Shown here piece after piece: positions 15,030 to 24,216 of a stretch of 64,000 nucleotides of DNA. A model generated the notes under the pieces. It ran no database searches, was not told where the DNA came from, and worked only from the letters and a program-made list of their open reading frames with translations. The position numbers and the translations under genes are program-made. Positions within the stretch are counted from its first letter, which is position 1, and each line of letters starts with the position of its first letter. The DNA comes from an uncultured Clostridia bacterium (GTDB lineage Bacteria; Bacillota; Clostridia; Oscillospirales; Acutalibacteraceae). The DNA lies in the NCBI GenBank assembly GCA_944412495.1, contig CALYBL010000029.1, positions 62,001 through 126,000 on the forward strand, given 5' to 3'.

Positions 15030-15698
15030 CTATCTCAGCTCATTTTCCCCTACGAGGAGGCATGTCCTTGTTATGCTTTCGGCAGATATGCTGCCAAATT
15101 TTTCAGACGCCGCTTCTATGATAAGCGGCGGGTTTATATTAAGGCTGCTGCCGGCAGGCAGTATGACAGTCGCCTCCGCAGTACTATCCTCCGCCTTGAA
15201 CGAGAGCAGGCGGCATGACACGGCTATCTCCTTAAACTCCGGCTGCGCGGAGGAATGTCTTCCCTTTTTCTTTTTTGCCGGCTTCTTTACCGTTATACTG
15301 CCGTTTAAAAAATCAGACAGCTCTCCCGCAGTCAAATTATCGGGCAAGCTCAGCCGCATAGCGTACTCAGCGCCTGATATGTCGGAAAAGCTATTGACAG
15401 GGTCGGTAACGCCGATGAGCGGAACATTCTCAGGCATGACGGGACTAAGCGCTTCAAATATTTTGTCACACTGGCACAAATCATCCTCTATCTTTATATC
15501 AACAGCCTCCTTGAGCGCCTCCATGCCTATCGGCAGCGGCTGTGCAAACACCATGTGAAGATGAGGGTTATATCCCTCCGTATACCACACAGGCAGCCGG
15601 CTGCGCCTTATGCAGCGTGTAAAAAGCCGCACAATGTCAAGATGCGATATATACTTCGCTCCGTTTATCTTTTTAAACCACAGTCTGACAGTCTTCAA
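15030..15698 (-). CDS. TIGR03936 family radical SAM-associated protein (DUF2344)
   Basis: A 222-residue DUF2344 protein, recognisable from WFKKINGAKYISHLDIVRLF and PVWYTEGYNPHLHMVFAQPLPIG. In most Firmicutes it follows directly behind, or is fused to, the TIGR03960 radical SAM protein and probably helps the same, still undefined, modification. Here the two are separated by 640 bases of decayed sequence. TTG at 15698 is the start, with GGAGG 7 bases upstream. Confidence 0.9.
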   Translation of the reverse strand: MKTVRLWFKKINGAKYISHLDIVRLFTRCIRRSRLPVWYTEGYNPHLHMVFAQPLPIGMEALKEAVDIKIEDDLCQCDKIFEALSPVMPENVPLIGVTDPVNSFSDISGAEYAMRLSLPDNLTAGELSDFLNGSITVKKPAKKKKGRHSSAQPEFKEIAVSCRLLSFKAEDSTAEATVILPAGSSLNINPPLIIEAASEKFGSISAESITRTCLLVGENELR

Positions 15699-15854
15699 GT
15701 TATTTCCTCCAATACAAAATCACGCCGCATAAGCGCTTCTGCAATAGCCACCCCAATCAGTTCGGCTGTAATATATTTGAAGCACACAGCATGTCCTTCA
15801 TCGGCAACGTTCCGACCGCAGCCGGCGCATAATAAGCAGCCCGCACTCGGCTCT

Positions 15855-16190
15855 CAACCTTGGCAGCTTGTCAAAGCTAAAGAAATTAGGCTCAGTGTTT
15901 TCACTGCCGTCTGCTAATAAATGTCCGCTGACGGTTCCTTCATATACATATGCAGTGCTGCGGCGGAATACGGCTTATTGCCGTTTGGATATTCAAAACA
16001 TAAATTCCTTGCCGATGCGCCGCCAAAAGCCTAATCGTCTCGGACAAAAGCCCGTTTTTCTCAAAAAGCTCTCTGCGTGCGGACTCTTCGGGAATTTCCC
16101 ATGTCTTAGCGTAAAAGCGGAGGCATGACGATCAGCCCTGCCGGTACTTAAAAGCGGCTTGTGTCCAACAAGTCTGCGCATCTCGCCCAA
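15855..16190 (-). pseudogene. Decayed NUDIX hydrolase gene
   Basis: Minus-strand pieces in different frames read as a NUDIX protein. GEMRRLVGHKPLLSTG is the usual N terminus (about 16187-16140). A damaged NUDIX box follows, WEIPEESARRELFEKNGLL (about 16101-16045). EYPNGNKPYSAAAL (about 15994-15950) and YEGTVSGHLLADGSENTE followed by FFSFDKLP (about 15944-15860) complete it. The segment between the N terminus and the NUDIX box is missing, and at least two frameshifts are needed. No intact protein can be made. It lies between two genes that are normally adjacent. Confidence 0.75.
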
Positions 16191-16336
16191 ACAGCTAATT
16201 ATGCCCTTTCCGGCAGCATACTCCGCTTTACTGCATTGATTGGATTTTTACGAAGCTGCCGCATTTTGTTGACATACCTTGCCTCAAGCGTCATGAGCAA
16301 ATCCGTTTATTCATCAATATCTCCTGTCAGCCGGCT

Positions 16337-18241
16337 TCATCTTGATGTGCCTGCCGCGGCAGTTTTGGAGGATGATTCAGAAGCAGGACCGCTGCCGCGC
16401 TTTTGAGTGCATATCCCGCTTTTAAAGCAGGCGGCGCCGCAGCCGGAGCATTGCTCACGGCAGTTTGGCGTGGTAATTCCGTGCTTAGCCCTGTTGAGCT
16501 CTGCGGCGAGAAATTTTTTATCAATACCATAGTCCATATGGTCCCACGGCAGCACCTCGTCGAGTCCGCGCTGCCTGTTTGCGTAAAATTCGGGTGTGAG
16601 TCCTTCCTTTTCAAAGGCCGCGCGCCATTTGGCAATGTCAAAAAATTCGTCCCAGCTGTCAAACCGGCAGCCGGCTTTGTATGCGTTGTATATGACGCCG
16701 CCAAGCCGCCTGTCGCCCCTTGACAGCGCGCTTTCCATAAGGCTCATATGGCTGTCGTTCCAGCTAACCGATATTTTCTTCGTTCGTATATGCTCGAGCA
16801 GCAGTCTCTGCTTGCGGTTTATCTCCTCGCCGGTGTCCTGCGCATGCCACTGAAACGGCGTGTGCGGCTTTGGAGTAAATGTAGACAGACCTATCGACAC
16901 GCTTATCGCTTTGCCCTTCTGCCGCGTTGGGAGCGAATAATATAAATCCACGATTTTTTGTGCAAGCTCTGCTATGCCTATTATATCATCGTCCGTTTCA
17001 AACGGCAGGCCGAGCATAAAATACAGCTTGACCGACGTATAGCCGCGCTCAAACACACGTCTGCAGGAGGACATTATATCCTCCTCCGTGATGTTTTTGT
17101 TTATTATATCGCGCAGACGCTGCGTACCCGCCTCCGGCGCAAAGGTTATGCCGGTCTTGCGCACGCTGTTAAGCTTTTCGGCAAGTTCGTCAGGAAAATT
17201 GTCTATTCGCAGCGACGGAAGGTTAATGCTTGTCCGCTCGCTGTCGGTCCAGTCCAGCAGCTTGTTTAAAAGCGGCTCAAGCTCAGTATAATCGCTGGTG
17301 CTCAGCGACAGCAGCGACAGCTCATCATAGCCGGTATTATCGCACAGCTCGTGCGCCTGACGGTTGGAGACCTCGCTCGACTTTTCCCTTACTGGCCGGT
17401 AAATAAAGCCCGCCTGGCAGAAGCGGCAGCCGCGGATGCAGCCTCTGAATATCTCCTGCACCGCACGGTCGTGCACCGTTTCAACAAACGGCACGACAAA
17501 ATTGTCAGGATAAAAGGCCGAGTCAAGGTCGCTTATAATGCGTTTGCGGACACGTGCCGGAGCGCCGCCGTGCGGCGTATACGCCTTGACCGTGCCGTCT
17601 CCGTTATACTCCACACTGTAAATCGACGGGACGTATATTCCCTCTATCTCAGCGGCCCTTGTCAAAAACTCCTGCTTTGTCCCGCCGGCTTTGGTGCAGT
17701 CTATATACAGCCTCGAAAGCTCAAGATTTACCTCCTCGCCCTCGCCCTGTACAAATATGTCTATAAAATCAGAAAGCGGCTCCGGGTTGCAGGCACACGG
17801 CCCGCCGGCGATAACGATATTCTTAAGCGTATGCCTGTCCTTGGCATAAAGCTCTATTCCGCCGAGCTTCAGCATATTCAGCACGTTGGTATAGCTCAGC
17901 TCATACTGCAGCGTAAAGCCTATCATGTCAAATTCGTCGAGCGTGTCGCGGCTCTCAAGGCCGTACAGCCTTATATCATGCTCTTCCATCTGCTTCTGCA
18001 TGTCCGGCCACGGAGCAAAAACCCGCTCACACCATATGTTGTCCTCGTTATTGTAAAGCCCGTAAAGTATTTTCATTCCGAGATGCGACATGCCTATATC
18101 ATATACGTCAGGGAAGCAGAAGGCAAACCTCATGTCGACGTCCGCCTTGTTTTTGACTACGCTCCCCTGCTCGCCGCCGGTATATCTGCCCGGCTTCTGC
18201 ACCTTAAGCAGAACGCCTTCAAGCTTTTGTGATATGTTCAT
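16337..18241 (-). CDS. TIGR03960 family B12-binding radical SAM protein
   Basis: A 634-residue protein with an N-terminal B12-binding-like domain (FCFPDVYDIGMSHLGMKILY) and a radical SAM barrel whose cluster motif is Cys268-x3-Cys272-x2-Cys275 (RGCIRGCRFCQAG). The sequence continues with ISINLPSLRID-like and PEAGTQRLRDIINKN segments. The C terminus has a Cys-rich tail (CREQCSGCGAACFKSGIC). The family's substrate is not established; it is widely linked to TIGR03936 and ribosomal L21 genes. The tail after the last Cys is polar and about 25 residues longer than the motif needs. Confidence 0.92.
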   Translation of the reverse strand: MNISQKLEGVLLKVQKPGRYTGGEQGSVVKNKADVDMRFAFCFPDVYDIGMSHLGMKILYGLYNNEDNIWCERVFAPWPDMQKQMEEHDIRLYGLESRDTLDEFDMIGFTLQYELSYTNVLNMLKLGGIELYAKDRHTLKNIVIAGGPCACNPEPLSDFIDIFVQGEGEEVNLELSRLYIDCTKAGGTKQEFLTRAAEIEGIYVPSIYSVEYNGDGTVKAYTPHGGAPARVRKRIISDLDSAFYPDNFVVPFVETVHDRAVQEIFRGCIRGCRFCQAGFIYRPVREKSSEVSNRQAHELCDNTGYDELSLLSLSTSDYTELEPLLNKLLDWTDSERTSINLPSLRIDNFPDELAEKLNSVRKTGITFAPEAGTQRLRDIINKNITEEDIMSSCRRVFERGYTSVKLYFMLGLPFETDDDIIGIAELAQKIVDLYYSLPTRQKGKAISVSIGLSTFTPKPHTPFQWHAQDTGEEINRKQRLLLEHIRTKKISVSWNDSHMSLMESALSRGDRRLGGVIYNAYKAGCRFDSWDEFFDIAKWRAAFEKEGLTPEFYANRQRGLDEVLPWDHMDYGIDKKFLAAELNRAKHGITTPNCREQCSGCGAACFKSGICTQKRGSGPASESSSKTAAAGTSR

Positions 18242-18541
18242 TTTCCCGCCCCGTTTGTAAATTGATTTTACAGAGTGACCCTTTATTTAAGCAGCCGAAG
18301 TACTCCCTGTCCGGCATGGCCGCGGTTTGGGTGCATCTGTATAATCTGCGGTGCCGCTTTGGACATGCCTTTGGATGTACATTTGGCATTCATAGCTTTA
18401 ATACATACGGTGCATAACCGTATATCTCTGTTTTAAATTCATTATAACATAAAACATACGTTTGAAAAAGCAAAATATATACTCATAAAAGCGCCGTGCA
18501 GTCATTTATCCGGCATTGAAAGCACTCAACTTTAATATTAA
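18242..18541. other. Intergenic region, no gene seen
   Basis: It separates the spoIVF operon terminator from the radical SAM gene and presumably holds the promoter of the latter. No convincing -35/-10 pair or ORF was found. Confidence 0.45.
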
Positions 18542-18542
18542 A

Positions 18543-18578
18543 AAGCTCCCTCGCCTGAGTCGGAAGGCGAGGGAGCTT
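18543..18578 (-). terminator. Terminator of spoIVFA-spoIVFB operon
   Basis: A perfect 14-bp stem (AAGCTCCCTCGCCT with AGGCGAGGGAGCTT, 8-base loop) with TTTTT on the minus-strand 3' side. Confidence 0.9.
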
Positions 18579-18679
18579 ATATTTATTCTTGCGGTCAAGC
18601 CGGCTCCGGCGGCGCATGTCATGCCTGCATATACCAATCGATATCTCACCCAAGCACCACGTCCGCCTGTAAAGCAGCT

Positions 18680-19291
18680 TCAGCGCTTTCCGCGCAGCTT
18701 CAAAAGCATAAGTATGAGCATATACAGCCCCGCCGTTAAAACAGTCGGGTTGCCGCAGCCGTTTATGAGCAGGAGCGCCCCCGCGGCTATTATACCTGCC
18801 GCGAAAATACAGGAAACAAGCGTACTTATCCTTTCGGCGTTTTCGTGCGGCATCCTCATCAAGAGAAAATATTCCAGTATTTTCCCGCCGTCGAGCTCGG
18901 ATATTGGCAGCAGATTAAAGACGGTCAGCGCGGCATTTGAGGCAAAAAGCCACAGAAATATCTCTTTTCGGCCGGCGATAAGAAACAGCGCGGCGCTCAC
19001 AGCTGCCGCAAGCAGCCCGGCCAGCGGTCCTGCCGCAAGTATCATTATTTCATTTTTATATGACAATGCCTTCTTTGGTTTTATAATATGCAGCACCGCG
19101 GGCTTCAGCTCTATCCTCTCCGGCATGGCGCAAAGCAGCTTCATTGCCGCTATATGTCCCGCCTCGTGTATCACTACCGCCGACGCCGTGACCGACATGG
19201 TACCTGTGCGGTCGAAAAGAAAGAGCAGTGCGACAAACGCCGCGAACGGCACGCTTATGTATATTTCACAGCCAAAAAGCTCAAATCTCAA
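18680..19291 (-). CDS. spoIVFB: Site-2 protease family M50 peptidase, SpoIVFB-like
   Basis: A 203-residue polytopic membrane zinc protease. HEAGH is at 42-46 and the third ligand region LPISELDGGK at about 129-137. Hydrophobic segments surround both. In sporulating Firmicutes SpoIVFB cuts pro-sigma-K in the outer forespore membrane. The gene directly upstream is a SpoIVFA-like M23 protein and pro-sigma-K is encoded at 1.4-2.0 kb, so the assignment fits. TTG at 19291 is preferred: GGGGAG lies 7 bases upstream and the codon overlaps the upstream stop (TTGA). The frame to 19315 has no SD. Confidence 0.82.
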   Translation of the reverse strand: MRFELFGCEIYISVPFAAFVALLFLFDRTGTMSVTASAVVIHEAGHIAAMKLLCAMPERIELKPAVLHIIKPKKALSYKNEIMILAAGPLAGLLAAAVSAALFLIAGRKEIFLWLFASNAALTVFNLLPISELDGGKILEYFLLMRMPHENAERISTLVSCIFAAGIIAAGALLLINGCGNPTVLTAGLYMLILMLLKLRGKR

Positions 19292-20163
19292 ATGCTCTGC
19301 TCCCCGACAAGCCACATGGGATTTATGCGGGTGCCGTTGATTCTCACCTCAAAATGGCAATGCGCCCCGGTGGATACTCCTGTGCTGCCGACCTTTGCTA
19401 TCGCCTGCCCCTTTTCAACAGAGTCTCCAGCATTCAGCAGCGTTTCGCTGCAGTGCGCATACATTGTTTCAAGGCCGTCGCCGTGAGACAGCAGTATGTA
19501 TATTCCGTAAGATGAGCTTTCTCCGGTCTTGCTTACCGTGCCGGCCATTGCTGCGCCTATATCCGAGCCATACGGAGCCGCTATGTCTACTCCGTAGTGC
19601 ATTGAATATTTGCCGCTTATCGGATGCACGCGATAGCCGTACTCGTCGCTTATCCTGCCGCTCAGCGGCATCTGCATGGTGTTTATAGCCGCGGATTTGG
19701 CATTCATCATGCTTTTATATTCATTTATGTCCATTGTGTATTTGCCGCTCTCCTCCTCTTCGGTGCCGGCGTCCTGAGACTCCTCTGAGGAGGCATCGGG
19801 CTGTGAGTCCGTGCCTTCATCGGCCGGCTGCTGAGGCTCCGATGACGGCTGCTGCGATTCTGCGTCCCCGGCGGAGCTGACGGCATCATCTGCTTCACCG
19901 GAGCCGGAAAACACGCCGGTCACCGTCTGCATGACCTCCTCCGCGCTCGTATAGTCATTGAACATGGAAATGTATTTATCCCTCGTGAGCCTGTATATGT
20001 CGCCGCCTATAAATTTTATTATGAAAGCTGCGAGCAAGGCCACCGCGCATATTATAAGCTGTGTCTTTAATAATATTAAAAAGCCTATTCTTTTCTTCTC
20101 CTTTTTCTTGGGCGGTATCGGCAGTATTTCTTCCTCAAAGGAATTATATTCGTTTTCTTCCAT
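19288..20163 (-). CDS. spoIVFA: M23 (LytM) domain membrane protein, SpoIVFA-like
   Basis: A 291-residue protein: basic cytoplasmic segment (1-26), one membrane helix (about 27-52), an acidic and Ser/Gln-rich linker (85-140), then an M23 domain. The zinc ligands are present: His189 and Asp193 (HYGVD) and His268/His270 (HCH). SpoIVFA anchors and restrains SpoIVFB; its M23 domain is often degenerate, while here all ligands remain, so a peptidase activity is possible. It precedes and overlaps spoIVFB by 4 bases. A SpoIIQ-like role is the alternative. Confidence 0.78.
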   Translation of the reverse strand: MEENEYNSFEEEILPIPPKKKEKKRIGFLILLKTQLIICAVALLAAFIIKFIGGDIYRLTRDKYISMFNDYTSAEEVMQTVTGVFSGSGEADDAVSSAGDAESQQPSSEPQQPADEGTDSQPDASSEESQDAGTEEEESGKYTMDINEYKSMMNAKSAAINTMQMPLSGRISDEYGYRVHPISGKYSMHYGVDIAAPYGSDIGAAMAGTVSKTGESSSYGIYILLSHGDGLETMYAHCSETLLNAGDSVEKGQAIAKVGSTGVSTGAHCHFEVRINGTRINPMWLVGEQSI

Positions 20164-20359
20164 CTTGGCTCCCTTCTGCCATGGACAGGCGTCTTTGATT
20201 TGGACTTTATTTATATTTATGCTTAGTTGTCCATAAAAATGTCTGATTTGGCATTTCTTTGAATATTATGGTATTGAATAAATCAAAAAAATGTAGTAAT
20301 ATAATTTTGTATAGGTATATATAAAATTTAGGCTGTTTAGCAAAAACGGAGATAATGTT

Positions 20360-20605
20360 ATGCATGACCAAACTATGACCTTTTCGCTCGGCGGCGACCG
20401 TGAAAAGGAAATGAAGCAGATACTCATGTCTGTTTACGACGCTTTGAAGGAAAAGGGCTACAACCCAATAAATCAGATTGTCGGCTATATTCTGTCTGAG
20501 GATCCGACGTATATCACCACTCACAACAACGCCCGCAATCTGATAAGACGAGTCGACCGCGACGAGCTGCTTCAGGCGCTGGTTAAAAATTATCTTATAG
20601 GATAA
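20360..20605 (+). CDS. ireB: IreB family regulatory phosphoprotein
   Basis: An 81-residue protein of full family length with the conserved [20 protein letters not shown] and [15 protein letters not shown] segments. The N-terminal TMTFSL contains the Thr residues that the Ser/Thr kinase IreK phosphorylates in enterococci. GGAG lies 8 bases before the ATG. In many Firmicutes ireB is followed by ruvX and a DUF1292 gene; here another small gene follows instead. Confidence 0.95.
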   Translation: MHDQTMTFSLGGDREKEMKQILMSVYDALKEKGYNPINQIVGYILSEDPTYITTHNNARNLIRRVDRDELLQALVKNYLIG

Positions 20606-20773
20606 TGCGGCTTTTGTGCCGGTTTTTCTCTGCTGCCGCCGGGGGACGTCGGGCCGGCTGTGAGTCTTATGCGTCTGCTGCGCAACTTTATCAAGCTTAT
20701 GAGTTTATGCGGCTGTTGGTATGAACGTCGCGTTCTTGAAGCAGTATATTTATCCTTTGAAAGGTGTGTAAAA

Positions 20774-21064
20774 ATGTCAGAAGCAAAAAACAAATTTTTA
20801 ACTTATAAGGGGCGGCCGCTTGTCCGCAACGGCAATACCATCTATTACGGCAACATGTCGGATAAATATGTAATAATGATGCAGATTATGAGCACAAAGT
20901 CGGAGCACGGGCTTGAGCTCGCCGACAAGGTTATCATCCAGCTCATGTACACCGACCCTGATATAAAAACAAGGGACAGGGTCGTAAAAAAGAGCGAAAA
21001 GCACGGGCTGTACAATGCGATGGATATCGGCTCGATATGGCTTGAAAGGGCGCTGGCGGAATAA
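20774..21064 (+). CDS. Small conserved protein of unknown function
   Basis: A 96-residue soluble protein, Lys-rich, with YKGRPLVRNGNTIYYGNMSD then YVIMMQIM and LADKVIIQLMYTD. A C-terminal helix ends in LERALAE. No domain family is recognised, though its composition and SD-like AAAGGTG support a real gene. It lies 170 bases downstream of ireB and shares its orientation and terminator, so co-transcription is likely. ATG at 20774 is used; the frame to 20660 covers leader sequence. Confidence 0.78.
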   Translation: MSEAKNKFLTYKGRPLVRNGNTIYYGNMSDKYVIMMQIMSTKSEHGLELADKVIIQLMYTDPDIKTRDRVVKKSEKHGLYNAMDIGSIWLERALAE

Positions 21065-21217
21065 TTAAGCATCCGGCGCTGAGCTTCAGGGCGCTCGGCT
21101 TTATCACTGTGAGCTTAAAGGCACCGGCGCTTAGCATTTAGTCGTATACATCCGACTTTTCCTCTTATCTTTCCCTGCAGCCGGCGTGTAAACAAATAGC
21201 AAATATTGCTTGTTTAG

Positions 21218-21242
21218 GGCCTGTGTAATGCACGGGCCTTTT
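21218..21242 (+). terminator. Terminator downstream of ireB and its neighbour
   Basis: GGCCTGTG pairs with CACGGGCC (one G-T pair) around TAATG and is followed by TTTT. Confidence 0.7.
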
Positions 21243-21334
21243 GCTTTATTATAAATCCGATACGCCGTATGAGAAACCGATAATACGCTTTGCAGCACCC
21301 GCTTTTTATTATCGGCTCTGAGTTATGCAGCATA

Positions 21335-21385
21335 AAAAACGCCCGCAGGCCCCTCGCCTAAGCGAAGGGTCCACGGGCAGTTTTT
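21335..21385 (-). terminator. Bidirectional terminator beyond veg
   Basis: A long interrupted stem (GCCCG, CC, CCCTCGC paired with GCGAAGG, CC, CGGGC around CTAA) flanked by six A on one side and five T on the other. It can stop transcription from both strands, which converge here. Confidence 0.85.
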
Positions 21386-21431
21386 GCAGAATATTACTCT
21401 GGAAACGGCAGTCTGTTTGACTTGCCGTCCC

Positions 21432-21683
21432 CTATTCCTTATCCTCCATCTCAACAATTTCAACTTGCTTTGTTATTACATCCGTGTACTGGACAGTATG
21501 ACATTTTGGATATCCGGAGCTATGCTCCTCAATCTGAAATATATGCGGATAAACTCCCTTAAGAACAGCCGGCTCGTTTTTGAGACACACCTTAGGATGA
21601 GAAATTGAAACGTTAATATGGATATTGGGATTGGATTCATATAAACCCCTAATTTTACTTTTAATTGTATCTAATAAAGTCAT
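21432..21683 (-). CDS. veg: Veg family protein
   Basis: An 83-residue Veg-like protein. The C-terminal half VLKGVYPHIFQIEE, then TVQYTDVITKQVEIVE, matches the family; the N-terminal half SKIRGLYESN then KVCLKNEP is more divergent. In Bacillus Veg influences biofilm formation; here its role is unknown. ATG at 21683 has GGAGG 6 bases upstream; the frame to 21740 would read through that SD. It is downstream of another small gene in the same direction. Confidence 0.85.
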   Translation of the reverse strand: MTLLDTIKSKIRGLYESNPNIHINVSISHPKVCLKNEPAVLKGVYPHIFQIEEHSSGYPKCHTVQYTDVITKQVEIVEMEDKE

Positions 21684-21740
21684 ACCTAACCTCCGATTTA
21701 GAAAATGACAGCCGCCTGGCATTTCGGGCGGCCGTCCCAA

Positions 21741-21989
21741 TTATGAAAAATATTCGGAAACATCGGCTTTATCACTATACTGCTTTTTCACGCGGACAAC
21801 AACAGAGCCGTCCTCCTGCTCTTCCTCTGAAACAATCTGATATCTTGTCTTTGCGCGCTCCAGAGCGGCTTTATAACGTTCGATTTCTTCGTGATTAATC
21901 TTTACAGCACGCTCTTTGGGATAACCCATTTCAGGCTTCTGCGAAAAAATTAATGTCTGAAGAATGCACGCAGCCTTAACACGCTTCAA
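21741..21989 (-). CDS. Small conserved protein upstream of veg, unknown function
   Basis: An 82-residue protein with no signal peptide. The N terminus is KRVKAACILQTLIFSQKPEM. A charged helix follows, EEIERYKAALERAKTRYQIV. A strand pair with a VVVRVKKQY motif ends the protein. The conserved-looking segments and the AGAGGGG SD 8 bases before the TTG at 21989 support it. No function is recognised; its consistent neighbour here is veg, 57 bases downstream. Confidence 0.75.
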   Translation of the reverse strand: MKRVKAACILQTLIFSQKPEMGYPKERAVKINHEEIERYKAALERAKTRYQIVSEEEQEDGSVVVRVKKQYSDKADVSEYFS

Positions 21990-22405
21990 CTATAACACCC
22001 CTCTTTCGGCACAATACATTACGGCAGAACAGATTATGCCTATAATACAGAGAGGTGTGTTCAAGCAAAAAACATAACCTTGGATATAACGGCTGCCGAC
22101 AATAATATCCGGCTGAAATGCACTCTCATGGTAGCCATGCTACAATATGATTATAGCACAAACCAAAGAAAAAATCATGCGAAAAATTGAAGATTCCTCC
22201 ATTTAGAGCAAGCACCGAAGAGGCGGTTTGGAGGGCTGCTTATAGCTTTCGATGCCATTGAATAATGCAATAACCGCAGGCAAAACGATTTCATCGGCCG
22301 ACGGCAGTCTATGATATGAGTTATTCGATTTTCTGTACGCTTTGCACTTTTCTATCAACATGATTCTATTTGAAAGCTATTTCATTTAAGCAGGTAATAA
22401 ATAAA
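21990..22405. other. Intergenic region, no gene seen
   Basis: About 415 bases between the small gene pair and the hydrogenase terminator. It must include the promoter of the small pair; a TATAAT occurs near 22148 on the minus strand, but no good -35 box was found. Confidence 0.4.
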
Positions 22406-22434
22406 AAAGCCGGAGTATTTGATACACCGGCTTT
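22406..22434 (-). terminator. Terminator of the hydrogenase gene
   Basis: AAAGCCGG pairs with CCGGCTTT and GTAT with ATAC inside. Six T follow on the minus strand. Confidence 0.88.
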
Positions 22435-22501
22435 CTATTAATTCTCTGCTGTTTTATGTCCTTCTACCCATCAATATCTTAGCATTAACATTAAAAACGG
22501 C

Positions 22502-24007
22502 TTAATCAAGCTGTATTTCAGCAAGCTCCTTAGGCGGGACAGCCGACTCGGAATCCTGAACGAATTTTCTTACGGCCTGCGCCGCCTTCATGACCGGCGC
22601 TATAGTCCCTGCTCCGGCGACACAGCCGCCGGGACAGCCCATTCCTTCTATAAGACAGCCGTCCATCTTGCCGGTCTTGGCCATCATAAGTATTTTACGG
22701 CATTCTGCGAGGCCCTCGGCATGCTGTATATTTACTTCAGTCCCCGGATAATATGCGTTTATGCACTTCTCTATCGCCGATGCGACACCGCCGGCGACTG
22801 CATAACCTCTGCCGGCTCCCGTTGCATCGTGGACTTCCTCTTCATTTGCATACTTGCTCATATCTATGCCGCGTGCCTCGAAGATTGCGTCGAGCTCCTC
22901 AAAGGTAATAACAAAATCAACATCGCTCCTTACGCTGCGGCGCGAGGCCTCCAGCTTCTTTGAGGCGCACGGACCTATGAATACCACTCTTGCATTGGGA
23001 TGCTTCTGTTTTATCGTGCGGGCTGTTGCCACCATCGGTGTAAGCGCGTTCGATATTTTGTCTATCATTTCAGGAAAATAGTGCTTGGCAAGCATGGCCC
23101 ACGACGGGCAGCAGGAGGTCAGCAGGAATGGCAGCTTGCCGGTGGATACCTCCTCAACATAATGACGCGCCTCTGTCGCGGCACCCATGTCAGCGCCGAG
23201 CGCGACCTCGTAAACCTCAGAAAAGCCAAGCTGCAACAGCGCAGCCTTCACATTTTTCTGACTGACGTTTGGGCCGAACTGCCCTGCTATTGCGGGAGCG
23301 ACCTCAGCCACAATCTCGCCGCCCTCCTTCATCGCACGTATGAGCTGAAAAATCTGCGACTTGTCGGCTATGGCGCCAAACGGGCAGTTTACCATGCACA
23401 TTCCGCAGGAAACGCACTTGTCGGGATTTATATACGCGCGGCCGAGATTGTCGCTTTCAATAGCGTTGACACCGCATGCCTCGGCGCATGGACGAATCTC
23501 GTGCGCTATGGCATCATACGGACAGGCAGCCTTACACTTGCCGCAGCGTATGCACTTGGACTGGTCGATATGCGAATGGCCGTTTACCATTGATACCGCA
23601 TCCTTAGGGCATACCTCAAGACATGGATGTGCGACACAGCCGCGGCAGTTGTCCGTCACCCTGTATGCATTCTGAGTGCATGCGTCGCATGCGGACGGGA
23701 TAACCTGCATAAGCGGCGGCTCATAGTATTTTTCGGATATATTGCTTTCATCAAGTCCGGCGGTAACATGCACCGGCTGATCCTCCGGGCGCAGACTCAT
23801 GCCCATGGCAAGTCTTACCCGCTCCGAGCAGATGGCGCGCTCGCGCCATATGCTTTCACGGTACTGCGGCTCGTCGCCCGGCGTTATTTTGTATGGAATG
23901 GCCTCAATGTCGTCATTGAGATTCTCCGATTCGTACGCAATGCGCGCAACCTCGGTAAACACCTGCTTTCTCAGACGTTTAACGGCATTGTCAAGACCTC
24001 GAATCAT
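22502..24007 (-). CDS. [FeFe]-hydrogenase, group B type, with ferredoxin domains
   Basis: A 501-residue monomeric hydrogenase-like protein. An N-terminal helical part is followed by Cys-rich ferredoxin modules (about 107-133, 152-162, 174-178 and 198-208). The H-cluster motifs are TSCCPSW (297-303), GPCASKK (345-351) and EGMGCPGGCVAGAG (454-467). The second and third motifs differ from classical group A (MPCxxKK and ExMACxGGCxxGGG) and match the group B clostridial pattern. It would link hydrogen and ferredoxin redox balance. Single-gene unit with a promoter at 24038-24066. Confidence 0.9.
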   Translation of the reverse strand: MIRGLDNAVKRLRKQVFTEVARIAYESENLNDDIEAIPYKITPGDEPQYRESIWRERAICSERVRLAMGMSLRPEDQPVHVTAGLDESNISEKYYEPPLMQVIPSACDACTQNAYRVTDNCRGCVAHPCLEVCPKDAVSMVNGHSHIDQSKCIRCGKCKAACPYDAIAHEIRPCAEACGVNAIESDNLGRAYINPDKCVSCGMCMVNCPFGAIADKSQIFQLIRAMKEGGEIVAEVAPAIAGQFGPNVSQKNVKAALLQLGFSEVYEVALGADMGAATEARHYVEEVSTGKLPFLLTSCCPSWAMLAKHYFPEMIDKISNALTPMVATARTIKQKHPNARVVFIGPCASKKLEASRRSVRSDVDFVITFEELDAIFEARGIDMSKYANEEEVHDATGAGRGYAVAGGVASAIEKCINAYYPGTEVNIQHAEGLAECRKILMMAKTGKMDGCLIEGMGCPGGCVAGAGTIAPVMKAAQAVRKFVQDSESAVPPKELAEIQLD

Positions 24008-24037
24008 GTTTCTTCCTCCCAGCTTATACTCCTTATA

Positions 24038-24066
24038 AGAATACGATAAAAGTATAATTTTTTCAA
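24038..24066 (-). promoter_or_regulatory. Promoter of the hydrogenase gene
   Basis: TTGAAA (24061-24066) and TATTCT (24038-24043) with a 17-base spacer on the minus strand, about 30 bases upstream of the start. Confidence 0.72.
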
Positions 24067-24216
24067 GTATATTATGGCGAAAATACCGCCGAATTTACAT
24101 TCACACTCCGTCTGCCGCAAAAGTCTTAAAACGCCGCAAAATTCCATTGAGTCAAAGTACGCATTATAAAAAACGCAAACAACTGCAGCAATTGCGGCTG
24201 CATCTTGGCAGACCTT

